DNA of 64,000 bases from Massospora cicadina (taxonomy: Eukaryota; Entomophthoromycota; Entomophthoromycetes; Entomophthorales; Entomophthoraceae), in NCBI GenBank assembly GCA_022478985.1, contig JAKSZP010012107.1, forward strand, positions 1 to 64,000. Reading direction: 5' to 3'. Both the position numbers and the translations under genes were made by a program. Under the pieces are notes generated by a model. That model was not told where the DNA came from. It saw only the letters and a list, made by a program, of their open reading frames with translations, and did not search any database. Below, one piece after another: positions 1 to 10,842 of the stretch (positions are counted from its first letter, which is position 1; every line of letters starts with the position of its first letter).

Positions 1-2
1 CC

Positions 3-745
3 TTCAATTGGGCAGGACTGACTAAAGAGGTCCCAGCTTGGATTGCTGATTGTGTTATTTGTGCTAGGGCCAAGTTGGATCACTCCGGTAAGAATGGCCT
101 CCTGAACCCTTTACAGCAGGCGGAAGGTCCATGGACCTCAGTATCTGTAGACTTTATCATCAATCTCTCCTGTTCTAATGGGTTCACAGCGGTGATGGTA
201 GTGGTGGATCGCTTTACAAAATTTTCCCTTTTTATCCCTTGCAGTTCCACAATTACGTCAGAAGAAACTGCCCGCCTTTTTGCATGACATGTGTTTTTGA
301 TGTTTGGTCTTCCCTGGGAAATCGTTAGTGACTGTGGTACTTAGTTTACTGCACGCTTTTGGAGTGAACCCCTATTGATCCTTAAGATAACCCCCTGTCA
401 ATCCACAGCATATCACCCTCAGTATGACGGTAAGACCAAGCAGGTTAATCAAGTTCTCAAACAGTACCTGCATTGCTATGCTGCAGCAGCACAGGATGCT
501 TGGGCTGGTGACTTGCCTCTCACTCAATTTGTGTACAATAATGGGATCCATGCATCTACGGGGTTTTCACCATATGAAGCAACATTGGGTTATAACCCAT
601 CGTTTTCAGTCAGGGCATGCTTGCGACCTGAGGTTCAAGCTGCCATGGATCATGCTACCCATATTCAATCAACTCAAGCTTTAGTGCGGGAACACCTCAC
701 CAAAGCCATTGATGACTATAAAGATTCGCGGACTGTAAGCGCCTT
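3..745 (+). pseudogene. Element A: integrase zinc-binding and catalytic core, broken, left end outside window
   Basis: Ty3/gypsy integrase, which inserts element cDNA into host DNA. The frame is open from base 3 to 287 and contains the second half of an H2C2 zinc finger (C-V-I-C near base 50). The core follows, with the first catalytic Asp in SVDFI. The frame then shifts twice, near 290 and 370. The second Asp block reads SDCGT-stop-F, where the family has a Gln codon (CAG to TAG). In the third block the catalytic Glu is Lys (DGKTKQVNQ where DGQTERVNQ is usual). The YNN..HASTGFSP segment is typical of fungal-type Tf elements. Non-functional; family assignment is firm. Confidence 0.85.
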
Positions 746-763
746 CTGGGTCATGACTTTACG

Positions 764-1198
764 GTGGGTTCCTACATCATGCTTGATACCCGCCATTTGT
801 GTATTCAAACTCCTTCACACAAGTTCACCAGTAAGCGTTCAGGTCCTCACTTAGTGGAGGAAGTATTGGGTAATGGGGCGTTCCGCTTGAAGCTTACCGC
901 ACATTGGAAGCAGCACCCAGTTTTCCATGTTTCCCAGTTGTCGCCCTTCAAGGGTGTAATTCCCATGGACCCAGAACCAATCATCATCAATAATGAGGAA
1001 GAAGCTGAGGTAGAGGCTATCCTGGCATCTCGCAAGTTGCGACGTTCAGTCCAATATCTCATGGCCTGGAAAGGATACCTGGCCTACAAAAATAGTTGGG
1101 TCAAGGCGCACAATTGCGCGAATTGCATGGCCCTGGTCAAAGCCTTCCACGCATCCCACCCTGAGGCTCCCCACCCTCCTCAGAAGATCGCGACAATT
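764..1198 (+). pseudogene. Element A: integrase C-terminus and chromodomain (chromovirus)
   Basis: Continues A in another frame. Residues 1-82 from base 764 hold the integrase C-terminal domain, including the block W-K-x-H-P-V-F-H-V-S that is diagnostic of chromoviruses. About bases 1010-1163 encode a chromodomain (EAILASR.., QYL.AWKGY, NSWV), which in this family tethers the integration complex to modified histones. The aromatic cage is partly eroded. The reading frame does not stop after the chromodomain but runs into module K. Seen: domain order and motifs. Known: chromodomain-bearing Ty3 elements are common in fungi, plants and vertebrates. Confidence 0.85.
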
Positions 1199-2642
1199 AT
1201 GGCTATCAAGTTACCTAAAGCACAAAAGAATGTGGCTCTGGTGCAGTTTCCCGGTGGGAGTGCCATTCCTTTGGAAAAAGGAAAGGGTAATGTAAGTCTC
1301 AGGGAACATCCCTTGGCTCTCAATTGGGTCATTTTTTTGTTCCCGAATAAAAAGATACTGAAGAGGATGACAGTACCTCTCATCACTCAGGGCGATCTCG
1401 CTCACATAGTAGATGAGCGATGGGTGACAGCTCGTCTGCTTCAGATCCCACCCCCAATACCCACACTCACCTTGACAAAACTGTTGTGTGAAATTAGTGA
1501 AATCTGTGCTGAGATTACCAAATTGAAATTGGTCAGATCTAATTTGGGCGGCAATCTGGCTGGTGCCCAAAATTTGAATGGCTATAAAAGCATGGGGAAT
1601 GAGATATTGGCTGGATCACCTGATGGTTCCAATTCAATCACTAAACCAATAGAACAAATATTGGGTGCCATCGATGAGGGTTTGAAACCCTCTGATAGTA
1701 ATTCAGGCGTCACGCCCAATGTGCTGCTGTTGACCAAACAATTGGTTAAATGACCGAGCGCGGGCAGGTTGGCCATCCCAAACCCATTCCCAACCAAATG
1801 GACCCATCCCTATATGGGATGGCCTTGGGGGATTCCCATCGCCCATTGGGCCAAACGACATTGTGCTAACTGTCAGAAATGTAGTGGAGCCCTGGTTTGG
1901 ACGTTTGAGGTCAAACTGACAGAGACTTGGCCCACCGCCAAATTTTGCAATGTCAGTTCCCAAAGAATAAACTCACCCATTCCCGAACAATTTGCCAGTT
2001 AAGTCAAATTTGTGGGACCCAACCCCATCCTGTCACTACCCAATTGACCACTATTTAATCAGTTGAATGGCACTGAGAAAATTGTTGGTCAATTTTCTTA
2101 CTTTCCTTTCCAAATAAAATTTTTTCCAAAAAACCAAATTTTTTATTTTCCATTCTGACCGCATCCCAGATGGCATTTCCCTGGTGGCCCATCGCCCCAC
2201 ACTCCAGGTGGGCTTTCCCAATTCTTTTGGTCACTATGGCTCCCTCCATCACCAATTGGGCCCAGCGAGTCTGACACTTTTGGCTTTACAACTCCTTCTC
2301 TTATGAACTTCTGGCAACAATACATGGGGATCTTATGGCCCTATGTCCATCAATGGAAAGAAAGAATCCATCTACTTATTGCCCCTGATGAGATGGCCCT
2401 TCAAGCCAAGAATATCGTCAAAACTATCCCAGTAATTCCACCTCTAGCAGCTAGAACCACTGAGGTGGGAATGGGTTCAATGTGGTTTGTCGTTAGGATA
2501 CTCCTCACCCTGTTGTTACACCACCACTTTCTGGTATCACATTTCCCATTCCATATCAAGTCAAACAGTCGGCAATGCCTCTGGCATTCTGGCTTGTTTT
2601 TTGGGTGCTCATGCATCCTGACTGGCAGGCCGGTCTAAAATT
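1199..2642 (+). pseudogene. Module K, plus-strand copy, joined in frame to the chromodomain of A
   Basis: I do not recognise this protein. An open frame starts with MAIKL right after the chromodomain and runs to 1753; homology to the inverted copy at 4589-5862 continues in other frames to about 2642. Shared pieces include GDLAH(I/V)(V/I)DER, a Trp-rich stretch with HC.NCQK near 1820-1880, and the end block CTGGCAGGCCGGTCTAAAATT-like. In the plus copy K follows the chromodomain; in the minus copy it lies upstream of protease. A weak similarity to the X protein is visible near 2370-2460 (h-h-h-x-P-x-x-x-A-x-x-A pattern). It could be an accessory or Gag-like ORF, or part of a very long LTR. Confidence 0.5.
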
Positions 2643-2644
2643 AT

Positions 2645-3262
2645 TCTGCTGTTTCCATGACAAGGGGTGCTCTAACCCCTCGTGCTCCTGAAGCAGTATA
2701 GCCCCCACTGCAACAGATGATGCATCACATTCTATGACATAGGGCTTGGAGAGATCTGCATGCTTTAAGCTGGGGGGAGACAAAAACACCTCTTTGATCA
2801 ACTCAAATGCCTGCTGGCACTCAGGCGTCCAATGAAAGGGGATGTTATTACTCAAGATTGGATGAAATGGGGCGGCTAATTGGGATAAAGCAGGCGAGAA
2901 TTTTTTAAGAAAATTATAATGCACAAGAAGCTTCTCAATTGCTTTTAGGTCGTTGGAGTTGGCCACTCGTGGATGACGTCCAAATTGTTAGGGGGAATGG
3001 CGTACCCATCCTTTAATATGAGATTGCCTAAAAATGTGACTTCCTCCCAATAAAACTCGAATGTTGAAGGCTTAAAAACAGGTCTGCCTTGTGTAAGGTC
3101 GCCACAACTGCTTCTAGGTCCTCTGAATGTTGTGTGGGATTCAGGGGAGTGTACCAAGATATCATTAATACAAGCGACCATGTAGGTGAACCAGAGATCA
3201 CCCAGAATACTATTGATCATCCTCTGAAACGTGGCAGGTGCATTTTTTAGCCCAAATGGCAT
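2645..3262 (-). pseudogene. Fragment J: reverse transcriptase and RNase H, broken
   Basis: Minus-strand Ty3 RT and connection/RNase H. The RT block MPFGLKNAPATFQ begins at 3262; the YxDD active site reads C-I-N-D, so one catalytic Asp is Asn. The thumb (F.FYWEEVTFLG..) leads to RNase H with ECDASSVAVGAILLQ and EHPLSW, where homology ends at about 2645. There it abuts the end of A/K, so this is a truncation or insertion junction. Frames change near 2950. The wording of the motifs matches chromovirus RT, the same broad group as A and E. Confidence 0.75.
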
Positions 3263-4345
3263 TGCTCAAAACTGTAAAATGCCCCATTTTGTTTGAATTG
3301 AATCAAGCATTACTGACCCTCCATCACCCAAATCTAGTTGAAGGCATTGACAGGGTCAAGTTTTGAGAATACCTACGATCTGCAATCACTTGCCCAATCA
3401 TTTTTTCAAAGACAGATGGTAGGGATCATGGGCTGTGATCTTATTGAGGTGACCATAAACCACCGAGGGACTAAGGGAAACATTAGCTTTCTTAGCAAAA
3501 ACGATGGGGGAGGCAATTGAGGAAGTTTCTTTATAAAGCTAATCCTTCTGTAGCATGTCATCCAACCATGCGTTGAGGGCAACTTATCTTCCGCTGTATG
3601 TGGGTACAGTGGGAAGTTTATGTTAACCACCTGTATGTTGTGCTAAACCCCAAGTCAAATTTCATATGAGGAGGAAGGCGATCAGCCTTAGTAAAGTCAA
3701 AAATGCCCTGATATACCATCAATTTGATGAGAAAACCGGGCAGAAGACCAACAGGGGGACCTAGGTTGTAATCAAACTACAGCCACAAGCTTTAGTGAGG
3801 GTATCCATCAATGGAAACTTGCCCTCAATCTGGTCATTGGAGAATGGTAACATATTGGACTTGAGGTGAGTTCTAACATGCTGCTGATACCACCAACCCA
3901 CCCCAAAATTACTGGAAACACTAAATTTGGCATTGCAGAGAATTGATCACAAAAGCTAAACTGGTAAACTGAGAAGGGTCCCAGACGTTATACTTTGTAT
4001 GAGGGCTGGGAGGCTGACGAAGCAACCATAATTTTAGGACCCAAGTCCAGGTCAAGGTCCAGCTGGTGATCCAACTCTACGCTCATAAAAAAACTTACTG
4101 CTCTAAGTGTCAACCAAGGCCTCAAAAGACACCTGGTGTGAACTAATACTAATTTTCATTGGTAATATAAAGTAGATGGAGTTCTTTTTATTGAAAGCTG
4201 TAGTTGAGTCCGTAGATAAGAAAGAGATTACTGTAGGATTGGGGGAAAACAATATTTTTGTGATAGGGGCAGATACTTCATAAGTCAGAATTCCATGATA
4301 TACTGACACTGGCGCAAAAGTTGTGATGACTATTGTAATCAATTA
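3263..4345 (-). pseudogene. Fragment J: protease and protease-RT linker, broken
   Basis: Retropepsin-like region upstream of the RT. In the frame that starts at 4342 the active-site loop reads SFEALVDT followed by a stop, then in a shifted frame S-V-E-L-D, as expected for ALVD(S/T)GA..NFI. The catalytic Asp-Thr survives; the following residues are damaged. Between 3263 and 4000 only scattered RT/protease linker words survive with many stops, including a fragment around 3406-3630. Upstream it is contiguous with module K (4589-5862), an unusual neighbour where Gag is expected. Confidence 0.55.
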
Positions 4346-4588
4346 AGATACTGATTTAGAGTGGAGATTTGACACCAAGGCAGCCTTGGCAGCTCCTAGC
4401 ATGAAAAACCCATTTTGTAGGGCAGGCTGAGTGAATATGGGATACACTGGGCTATTGTGTCTTAAGTAGAGCTTCCATAAAATCTTATTCATATGAAGGA
4501 AAATGTCTTCAGCTACGCCCATCTCAACAAGAATGGCGGAAATGGGTAAAACAATTGTCAGTTGATTATGTCATAAAGACAGCAAGTT

Positions 4589-5862
4589 AATTTTAGACTG
4601 GCTTGCCAGTTTAAGTGCTGAATCACCCAAATAACAATTTCTAAATTCCAGTGGCATTGCTGCTTGCACAAATGATGAGTCTGGGAAGGCTTTTCTCCAT
4701 AAAGCGTCATAAGTTATAGTTGTGTATATGAACCTAACAATGAACCAGGTAAACATGACCCCCAGAGCCCATGGTTTGCTGAAGTAGTTAAGTCAGGCAG
4801 GGTGGTAAGGATTTGAAAATAATAAGAACTGGAATTGGGAAATGGGTTTTTTATTTGAAAAGGTTTAAGGAAAGAAAAATCAACTGACAATTTTTCTCAT
4901 TGTGTTATGAATGATTAAATTGTGGTTATTTTGGGAGATAACTTATCAAAGCACAGGATTGGGTCCCACAAAATTTGACCTAAACTGGCGAATTTTGGTG
5001 AGGGGGATATAAGATTGAACCTAATGGGAATTGACATAAAAGAGTCAGCAGTGAGCTGAGTTGCTGCCAATTTGGCCTTTGACACTCAAATTTTGGCTTT
5101 TCCATTTTTTTGACAATTGATGCAATGGCATCTCACCCAGCAGGCAATGGGAACCAACCAGGCCCACCCCACATAGGGGCAGTTCCAAGAGGTTGGGAAC
5201 AAGTTCAGGATACCCAACCTGCATGCACCTGGTCACTTTGGTGTCCATTCGGCCATTCAGGATCCTTCTATAAATGATCCTAATATGAGAGGGGGTTTAA
5301 GAGCTAGAAATGACTTTTAACAATGGCCTGATTACATTAGTAAACTTTGCCACAGATTCGACATTTAGCATTTTTTACTTAATAGGTACTAGCCCACTAG
5401 GAGTTTTTTCTGAGGTTTTAAAGGCAAATTTTGAATCAACCAAATCATTCATGGTGGCTTGATGCCACTGGCAAGTGTGGCTGAGGATTGACCCCCAATA
5501 CTCTATTATCTGAATGTGCATGCCCTTTGGGCCTTGTCACCATTGGTGTAGGATATTCTAATATTTCAGCACAAACTTCTTCATTTTTTTCATCAATTTG
5601 GCAAAAGAATTTTGCCAAATTGATGAGAAAATATTCAGAGGGATGGATGTTACCCTACGCTCATCTATCACATGGGCGAGATCACCCTTCATGTTGAGAG
5701 AGACAGCTGCCCTCTTAGGACCCTTCTTAGTAAGTAATGGGAATACTGCCCAATCTAGACAGAGGGGTTGCTCCTCTGGACTTAAAGCCCCTATTTTTAG
5801 GTGCCTGATAAAAATAAAACAAATGTTTGTGCTTTCTTAATAGAAATAGCATACATTCCTAG
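4589..5862 (-). pseudogene. Module K, minus-strand copy, upstream of the J protease
   Basis: Inverted, diverged copy of 1199-2642. On the minus strand it opens with M-Y-A-I-S-I-K-K-A-Q, matching MAIKLPKAQ of the plus copy, then GDLAHVIDERRVT (family block), a P-H-V-G-W-A-W..HCINCQK stretch near 5130-5170, and a nucleotide block at 4801-5040 that matches 1930-2160 closely. The homology ends at 4589 with the same word as the plus copy. No terminal TG..CA or short direct repeats were found at its ends, so a simple LTR is not supported. Function unknown. Confidence 0.5.
5590..5626. other. Perfect hairpin: 17-bp stem, 3-nt loop
   Basis: Bases 5590-5606 are the exact reverse complement of 5610-5626, with loop GAA. 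It lies inside the minus copy of module K. The matching place in the plus copy (about 1515-1535) has only a short imperfect inverted repeat, so the perfect arms arose in this copy. Confidence 0.9.
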
Positions 5863-6189
5863 ATAAAAATCTAGATTTAGTCTTTTGTGTATAAATCTTA
5901 TTGCATATCAACCTATAATTCTTAATTTCTGAAAGCAAGATGCCTTTGCTCTCAGTCTAGTGTTATCTCAAATATCATGGAAATTTTAATATGTTTCCTC
6001 ATTATTTAAATATCTTGCATTAACTTTTAGTAGAATAACTAGGGCATGTAGTGATTGATGTTCTTCACTACCTGATGTTTTCTTACTTTTTTAGAATCTT
6101 TTGTGTACTTTTGACTCTTACATTTCACACAATTAGTTTTCTCATATGTATAGCATCTTTTGTTTGACTTTGTTTTCATAGCAATAGAA
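5863..6189. other. AT-rich spacer without recognisable feature
   Basis: No open frame above 60 codons that looks coding and no repeat partner that I could find. It separates the minus-strand K module from the inverted-repeat block. Confidence 0.6.
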
Positions 6190-7640
6190 ATGAAACACGG
6201 TCATAAAAATTAAAAGTCTGGAATAAAAAACTATAGTGAAAAAGATCCAATTTTTAAAACTACTAAGAAGATTGAAACTTTTGATAGAAAATGCACTAAA
6301 AGTTATGAAATAATCATTAAAAAATGCACTAAAAGTATAATATTCAAAATAAGTAATAATTTTAATTAACAATCTATAGTCAGCGCTTTATTCTAAACTG
6401 AACAAGAGGAATTTGCATACAAATAAAAATTAGACTTATTCTGGAATGGGTCCAAGTGTAAACTGTAAACAACTAAGAACACACAGTGCTGAGTATATAT
6501 AAAATTTCTTATAGTTTAAAAAATTTTATTTAGGAGACTGTGTGAGACAAAGATGTAAGTTCTTTGATGAAGACTGAACTTATTAGTCAATAAATTGTGT
6601 CATTAATTTTTCAAACTAAACATATTCTTAAAACAGATTTATAATGGAGCTGCAATTTATATTTAGCATTCTGTTAAGTTGCATCTGAGCCTTTACCAAG
6701 TGTGGATGTATAGTGTTTTATTGTGGTAATATATATTTTATATGTTCTACAAATTTTGATCAAGCTCACCATTTTATAATCACTGTCTTGTGTTATGTAT
6801 ATGAGAATGTGTGAGCTATCAACGTTTTGTAATTGTGTTTATATCTCTTTCTTCGTTATGTGTTAGATGTCTTAAAGAGTGGACCTCAGCTCAGTGCAGT
6901 CTTTAAGTGTACTGGTTGTTGATATCTCTGTTTTTGTTTGGTATTTTTTGTTGCTTGTGATCGTTTCCTATATGGTGACTTGTATGATTGTTCATTTCAT
7001 GGTTGCTCTTATCTCTGGTGGTGTATGCGTAAGTCTATATGTGGTGAGTGTGTAATAGAGTGTTTCTTGTGAATGCTTGAATTAGTCTGTGCTGTGGTGT
7101 ATAGTAACAGCTAGCTTGAATGCGTTCCATATAGTTGATAAGATAATTACCAATTAATTATTAATGAACACCTGAAACTTAGTCATAAAAGACTTTAATT
7201 GAGGCCTGTAAAGGGTTAAATAATATACTAATCTTGTCAAAAAACTGATGTGATTCAAGCAATTTAAAATGGTCTAACCTGTCACGTTGATTATATAATA
7301 AACTTTGAAATATACATTAAAAATATATAATCATTTATAATACATGTACTCAGCCTTGTGTGTTCTTATTTGCTTACAGTTTATACTTGGACCCAATACA
7401 ATTTAAGCTCTAATTTGTATTCATGAGAAAAATTCTCTAAGTCATTTTGGAATATGGGGCCAACTTCAAAAGTGTTTTTGTTGATTATTTATAATTTTTA
7501 TCAATTAACTCATCCTTTTTAGTTCATTTTTTTCTTTTATTTTATACTTTTTAGTGCATTTTTAATTTTTTTTTTCATAATTTTTAGTATGGTTTAATAA
7601 AACACATACTTTTTAGTGCGTTTTTTCAGTCAGTGATTTT
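6190..7640. repeat. Long inverted repeat, arms about 6190-6530 and 7320-7640
   Basis: The reverse complement of the left arm reads through the right arm with clear matches: a TGTGTTCTTA..TTTACAGTTTA.ACTTGGACCCA core, then a T-rich part with repeated TTTTAGTGCATTTT words. The roughly 0.8 kb between the arms is T/G-rich on the plus strand and holds no coding sequence. It could be a non-autonomous DNA transposon with long terminal inverted repeats, or two inverted copies of another repeat. No target duplication was found. Confidence 0.65.
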
Positions 7641-7680
7641 TTACCTTTTTATAAAAATATACAAAGATTGAGATATCATT

Positions 7681-7990
7681 GGGTGTTAGCTTAATGGGAA
7701 TTGTGCCCTACTATTATCCCTCACAAATCAGATTCAATTCTGGTCATGACAGAAATTATTTTTTGTTAAGAGGATAGAATTATATGTGGATTTGCGCACA
7801 ATGCCACAGTATTATCAAGAAATTTAGTGAAGATAGATCATATAATCATAGCCTATCAGAACATATACAGAAAGGTTTCACCACCAGTACTTGGGGTTTG
7901 TCCTCCATTCCTATATTTTCACTCACTTCCCTAAATTGATGTAGTATATGTCCCAAGATTGACCCACCTCAAATATGAAGATTGGATATC
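7681..7990 (+). mobile_element. tRNA-derived SINE, copy 1
   Basis: Starts GGGTGTTAGC, an A-box-like word (TTAGCTTAATGGG), followed by a B-box-like GATTCAATTC about 50 bases on. A body of about 200 bases ends in GTCCCAAGATTGACCCACC. The same tail occurs in copies 2 (9106-9235) and 3 (about 48893-49190). SINEs of this build are transcribed by RNA polymerase III and moved by LINE machinery; neither activity can be judged here. The head is too diverged to be a working tRNA. Confidence 0.7.
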
Positions 7991-8879
7991 AAAGATTTTA
8001 GTCCATGATATCCCCTCAGGTTGGGACCACATGTACTAAAACAATTTAGTCTATACTAGATTTTCCAAAATCAGCTTACAGCTTATTAATAAATTTTAAG
8101 CTCAAATAAAGGTCAATTTTAAGTTACAATGATCAGGTTATTGTTTTATTTAAAAGCCCCAAAACGTTTTTATCAAAATAGAGTAGTTTTTGTTTCATCA
8201 GTTTGCCTGCAGCTCTATTTGCAATGACATGAACGTTATAATCTATCTCTATATTATTAAAAAATTATTTTATATATGTATGTATAAGACACATTATATA
8301 ATGAACAAATGAACCAAAGATCACCAAAGTTTTTTTAATACTTTATTATTTTGGAGATTGTAATTAATTAGTTTTTTTTAAAATTATAATTTTTAATAAA
8401 ATTATATATCTAGTCTATTTGAATTAAAAAACTCTTGTATATATAATTAAAGATATAAGCTTTTTATGGTGATTGTATATTGTTTCAGCTAAGCGTTTTG
8501 TATGTTTGTTTAATTTACAGGTTCATAGGTTTTCATAAGTTAGTTTTTTTTGGTTGTTTTATTTTATAAGTTCAATGAGTGGTCTTTGCTGGTTAATTGG
8601 TGGTTTTAGGTTGATTAAATAGGATTAGTGGCTTCAGGTAAGTGGGTAATGGGTTAATTAATGTGATAAGTTCAATCTGTTTTGATGAGTGCTAAGTTGT
8701 TAATTAGTTTGAATGTTTGAATGATTTTGCCAAGTAGTTGGTAATTGGTTAATCCAATAGGGTTGTTGATTCCTAAAAATTATTGATGGTAATCTGCCAG
8801 TAAAAATAAAACAAACAATTAGAATCATCTGATAAAATAAAAACCTAAGCAAAGCTGGGAAAAGTGTCTAATATATACT
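7991..8879. other. AT-rich stretch, no gene seen
   Basis: Contains a G/T-biased part (about 8460-8770) with repeated GGTTAATT-like words, suggesting a degenerate short-unit repeat. No coding frame, RNA gene or dated insertion could be supported. Confidence 0.5.
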
Positions 8880-9105
8880 TATATATAAAAATGACATTAC
8901 TAATCAAGGTTTCTCTTAAACTACAAAAGCTAGAATTTTGAAATATGGCATGGAGAGTTTGCTCAAAATTTTTAGTTCAGCTAAGAAACATTGTTTTTTT
9001 GGATTTTTTTATTATGTTAAAAAGCAGTTTTCATTTTCACCTTAATAAATTTCTAAAAAACAATTAAGATGACAAAATTGTATTATATAAAAATATATTC
9101 TCTAA

Positions 9106-9235
9106 GGGTGGTTAGCCAAGTGGGCAAAACTGCTTCCACCCCTAGTGCAGGTTTTGAGTTCAAAACTTGTACTGGCTAGAAAAATTCTTGGTGTGGTATA
9201 TTTGTCCCAAGGTTGACCCAACTTAAATAATTTTA
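9106..9235 (+). mobile_element. tRNA-derived SINE, copy 2 (short)
   Basis: Starts GGGTGGTTAGCCAAGTGGGC (A box) and has a B box in GTTTTGAGTTCAAAAC. It ends with GTCCCAAGGTTGACCC, the tail shared with copies 1 and 3, but lacks most of the body. Flanks AAATATATTCTCTAA and AAATGTATTCTAAAA look like a decayed target duplication of about 14 bases. Confidence 0.75.
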
Positions 9236-9512
9236 AAAATGTATTCTAAAAATGTAAGCTTATCCACATGAGAGTTGGTATGTATGTGCAGCTTAGGTGT
9301 TGGAATATTAAGTATTTAAGGATTATTAAATTAATTTTTAGCAACATATATTGCAAAGAATATATAAATCTTATATAAAAGCATATAAGAATTAAATCAT
9401 AAATTGATACCAATGTATAAAAATTTTGGTATGTATGTTAAATGGTGTTAGATTCTCAAGTAACAAGGTTTTTGAGTTTACAATTTGTAACTCAAATTGC
9501 AAAAAACTAAGA

Positions 9513-9532
9513 ATATATATATATATATATAT
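9513..9532. repeat. (AT)n microsatellite
   Basis: An uninterrupted run of about ten AT units at the junction of the second direct-repeat unit. Confidence 0.95.
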
Positions 9533-9890
9533 CAGTTCTTTTATAAAACTATCAACTAACCCCTAAAGCTAGAAAATTTGAATTAGGCATGGGTGTTCAG
9601 CTCAAAATATGTAGTACATTAAGAAAACGTTTTATTACTATGATATTTCATATGTAAAACACCAGTCTAAATAAAACTAAAATGTATTAATTTTATAGAA
9701 ATTTAATCTAAAAAGTGTATCTAAAATTTATTCTAAAAATCCAAAAATTCCTATAATTATAGAATTTTCTATATATATGCAGCTTGAATGTAGGGTTAAT
9801 AAGTAGGTGATCATTTTTTTACATAATTGAACTACAAAATAAAAAAGCTATAGTTTTCACTTATATATGTTATTTAAAATCAGATATTCT

Positions 9891-10839
9891 TATCAAAATT
9901 TATTGTAAGGTGCTGCTCACAGGTACCTAACTTCAGGATTATAACAATAATGGCAGCCATATAAGCTCTAAAAATTGGCAATTATTAGGTATTTGGGACT
10001 AGTAGGTAATCAAAAATTGCACTGACAATCAATAAAAAAGAGAGATAATAGACAATACTTTATTTAATAATAGTTAGGGTTTATATACTCCTAGGATTAA
10101 TTACATCAATGAATTTATCTCAGGATAAGGAATAAAGTCATGTAATGCTCCATGTATAAAATAATTTCTATTAAAATGGTTGAAGGAGGAAGTACACATG
10201 GAGACAAAACAGGCATCACATATCTCCAATAACACGTTGATTTGATAGGATTGTAAGAAACCAGATCTTGCAACACGTTCAGATTAATGCCATTGTACCT
10301 ATTATCTATTGTGTTGATCCACTGAATCTGATGAGAAGGTTCACTTTACTAATTGTCTTGATTTTTATCTGAGCTCTTATTCAAATGACGCGTTTCTTAT
10401 CTAAGCTATTGTTTTTCTGATCTAAGAGAAAGGACTTTTTATCTTATAGTTTTTGACCAACAAAATTTATAATATTTTATCTCTAACCTAATTGAGCAAT
10501 AATCATCTGGTCAAATGCATGTATAAAATCTTCATTTTGTAATGATTTAATTAACTTAACAAACCAGTCATGTTAAATGTAATTTCATTTTAATGGATTT
10601 GACTAGATTCTGGCTTCTGATCAAATAAGAAATTATTTTTATCCTTCAAAACCAACTCCAGTTCTATAAAAAGGGCTTGTTTTTTCTTAGGTGGCATACC
10701 TAAAACCAGGTTAGTGCAGGGATGGACTTTAGAACTAGTTTGTTTAGTTCTCCATGAATTTTTATAGCCTAATGGAACAAATAAAACCACTAGACACATA
10801 TTACTTCTCAGAAGGACAAACATCCTTATGTACAACATT
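9891..10839 (-). repeat. 3' LTR of M
   Basis: Its left end aligns with the M 5' LTR, and it contains the plus-strand CTATAAAA-type word near 10668 that is also seen in the F and M 5' LTRs. The right end ..TACAACA is followed by CCCCCTTC, the complement of a purine tract. It is longer than the 5' LTR by about 230 bases, so an internal insertion is likely. The small minus frame at 10590-10838 is not a gene. Confidence 0.55.
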
Positions 10840-10842
10840 ACC

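Larger units (their letters stand above)
8880..9830 (+). repeat. Diverged direct repeat: 8880-9330 versus 9530-9830
   Basis: Words such as AAAGCTAGAA.TTTGAA..A.GGCATGG, GCTCAAAAT and a later ATGCAGCTT.A.GT occur twice in the same order, about 630 bases apart. The first copy is interrupted by SINE copy 2. A tandem duplication or two copies of one non-coding element would explain it. Confidence 0.55.

Noticed and set aside
1199..2642. Module K as an ordinary LTR
   Set aside because: No TG..CA ends, no target duplication, and homology to the inverted copy runs past any plausible LTR end; kept only as one alternative.
9106..9180. A functional tRNA gene
   Set aside because: A and B boxes are present but the acceptor and anticodon arms do not pair, and the sequence continues into a SINE tail shared with other copies.
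10590..10838. Small protein with an NLS-like PPKKKQ word
   Set aside because: Lies within the M 3' LTR and has no counterpart in the M 5' LTR or F LTRs.
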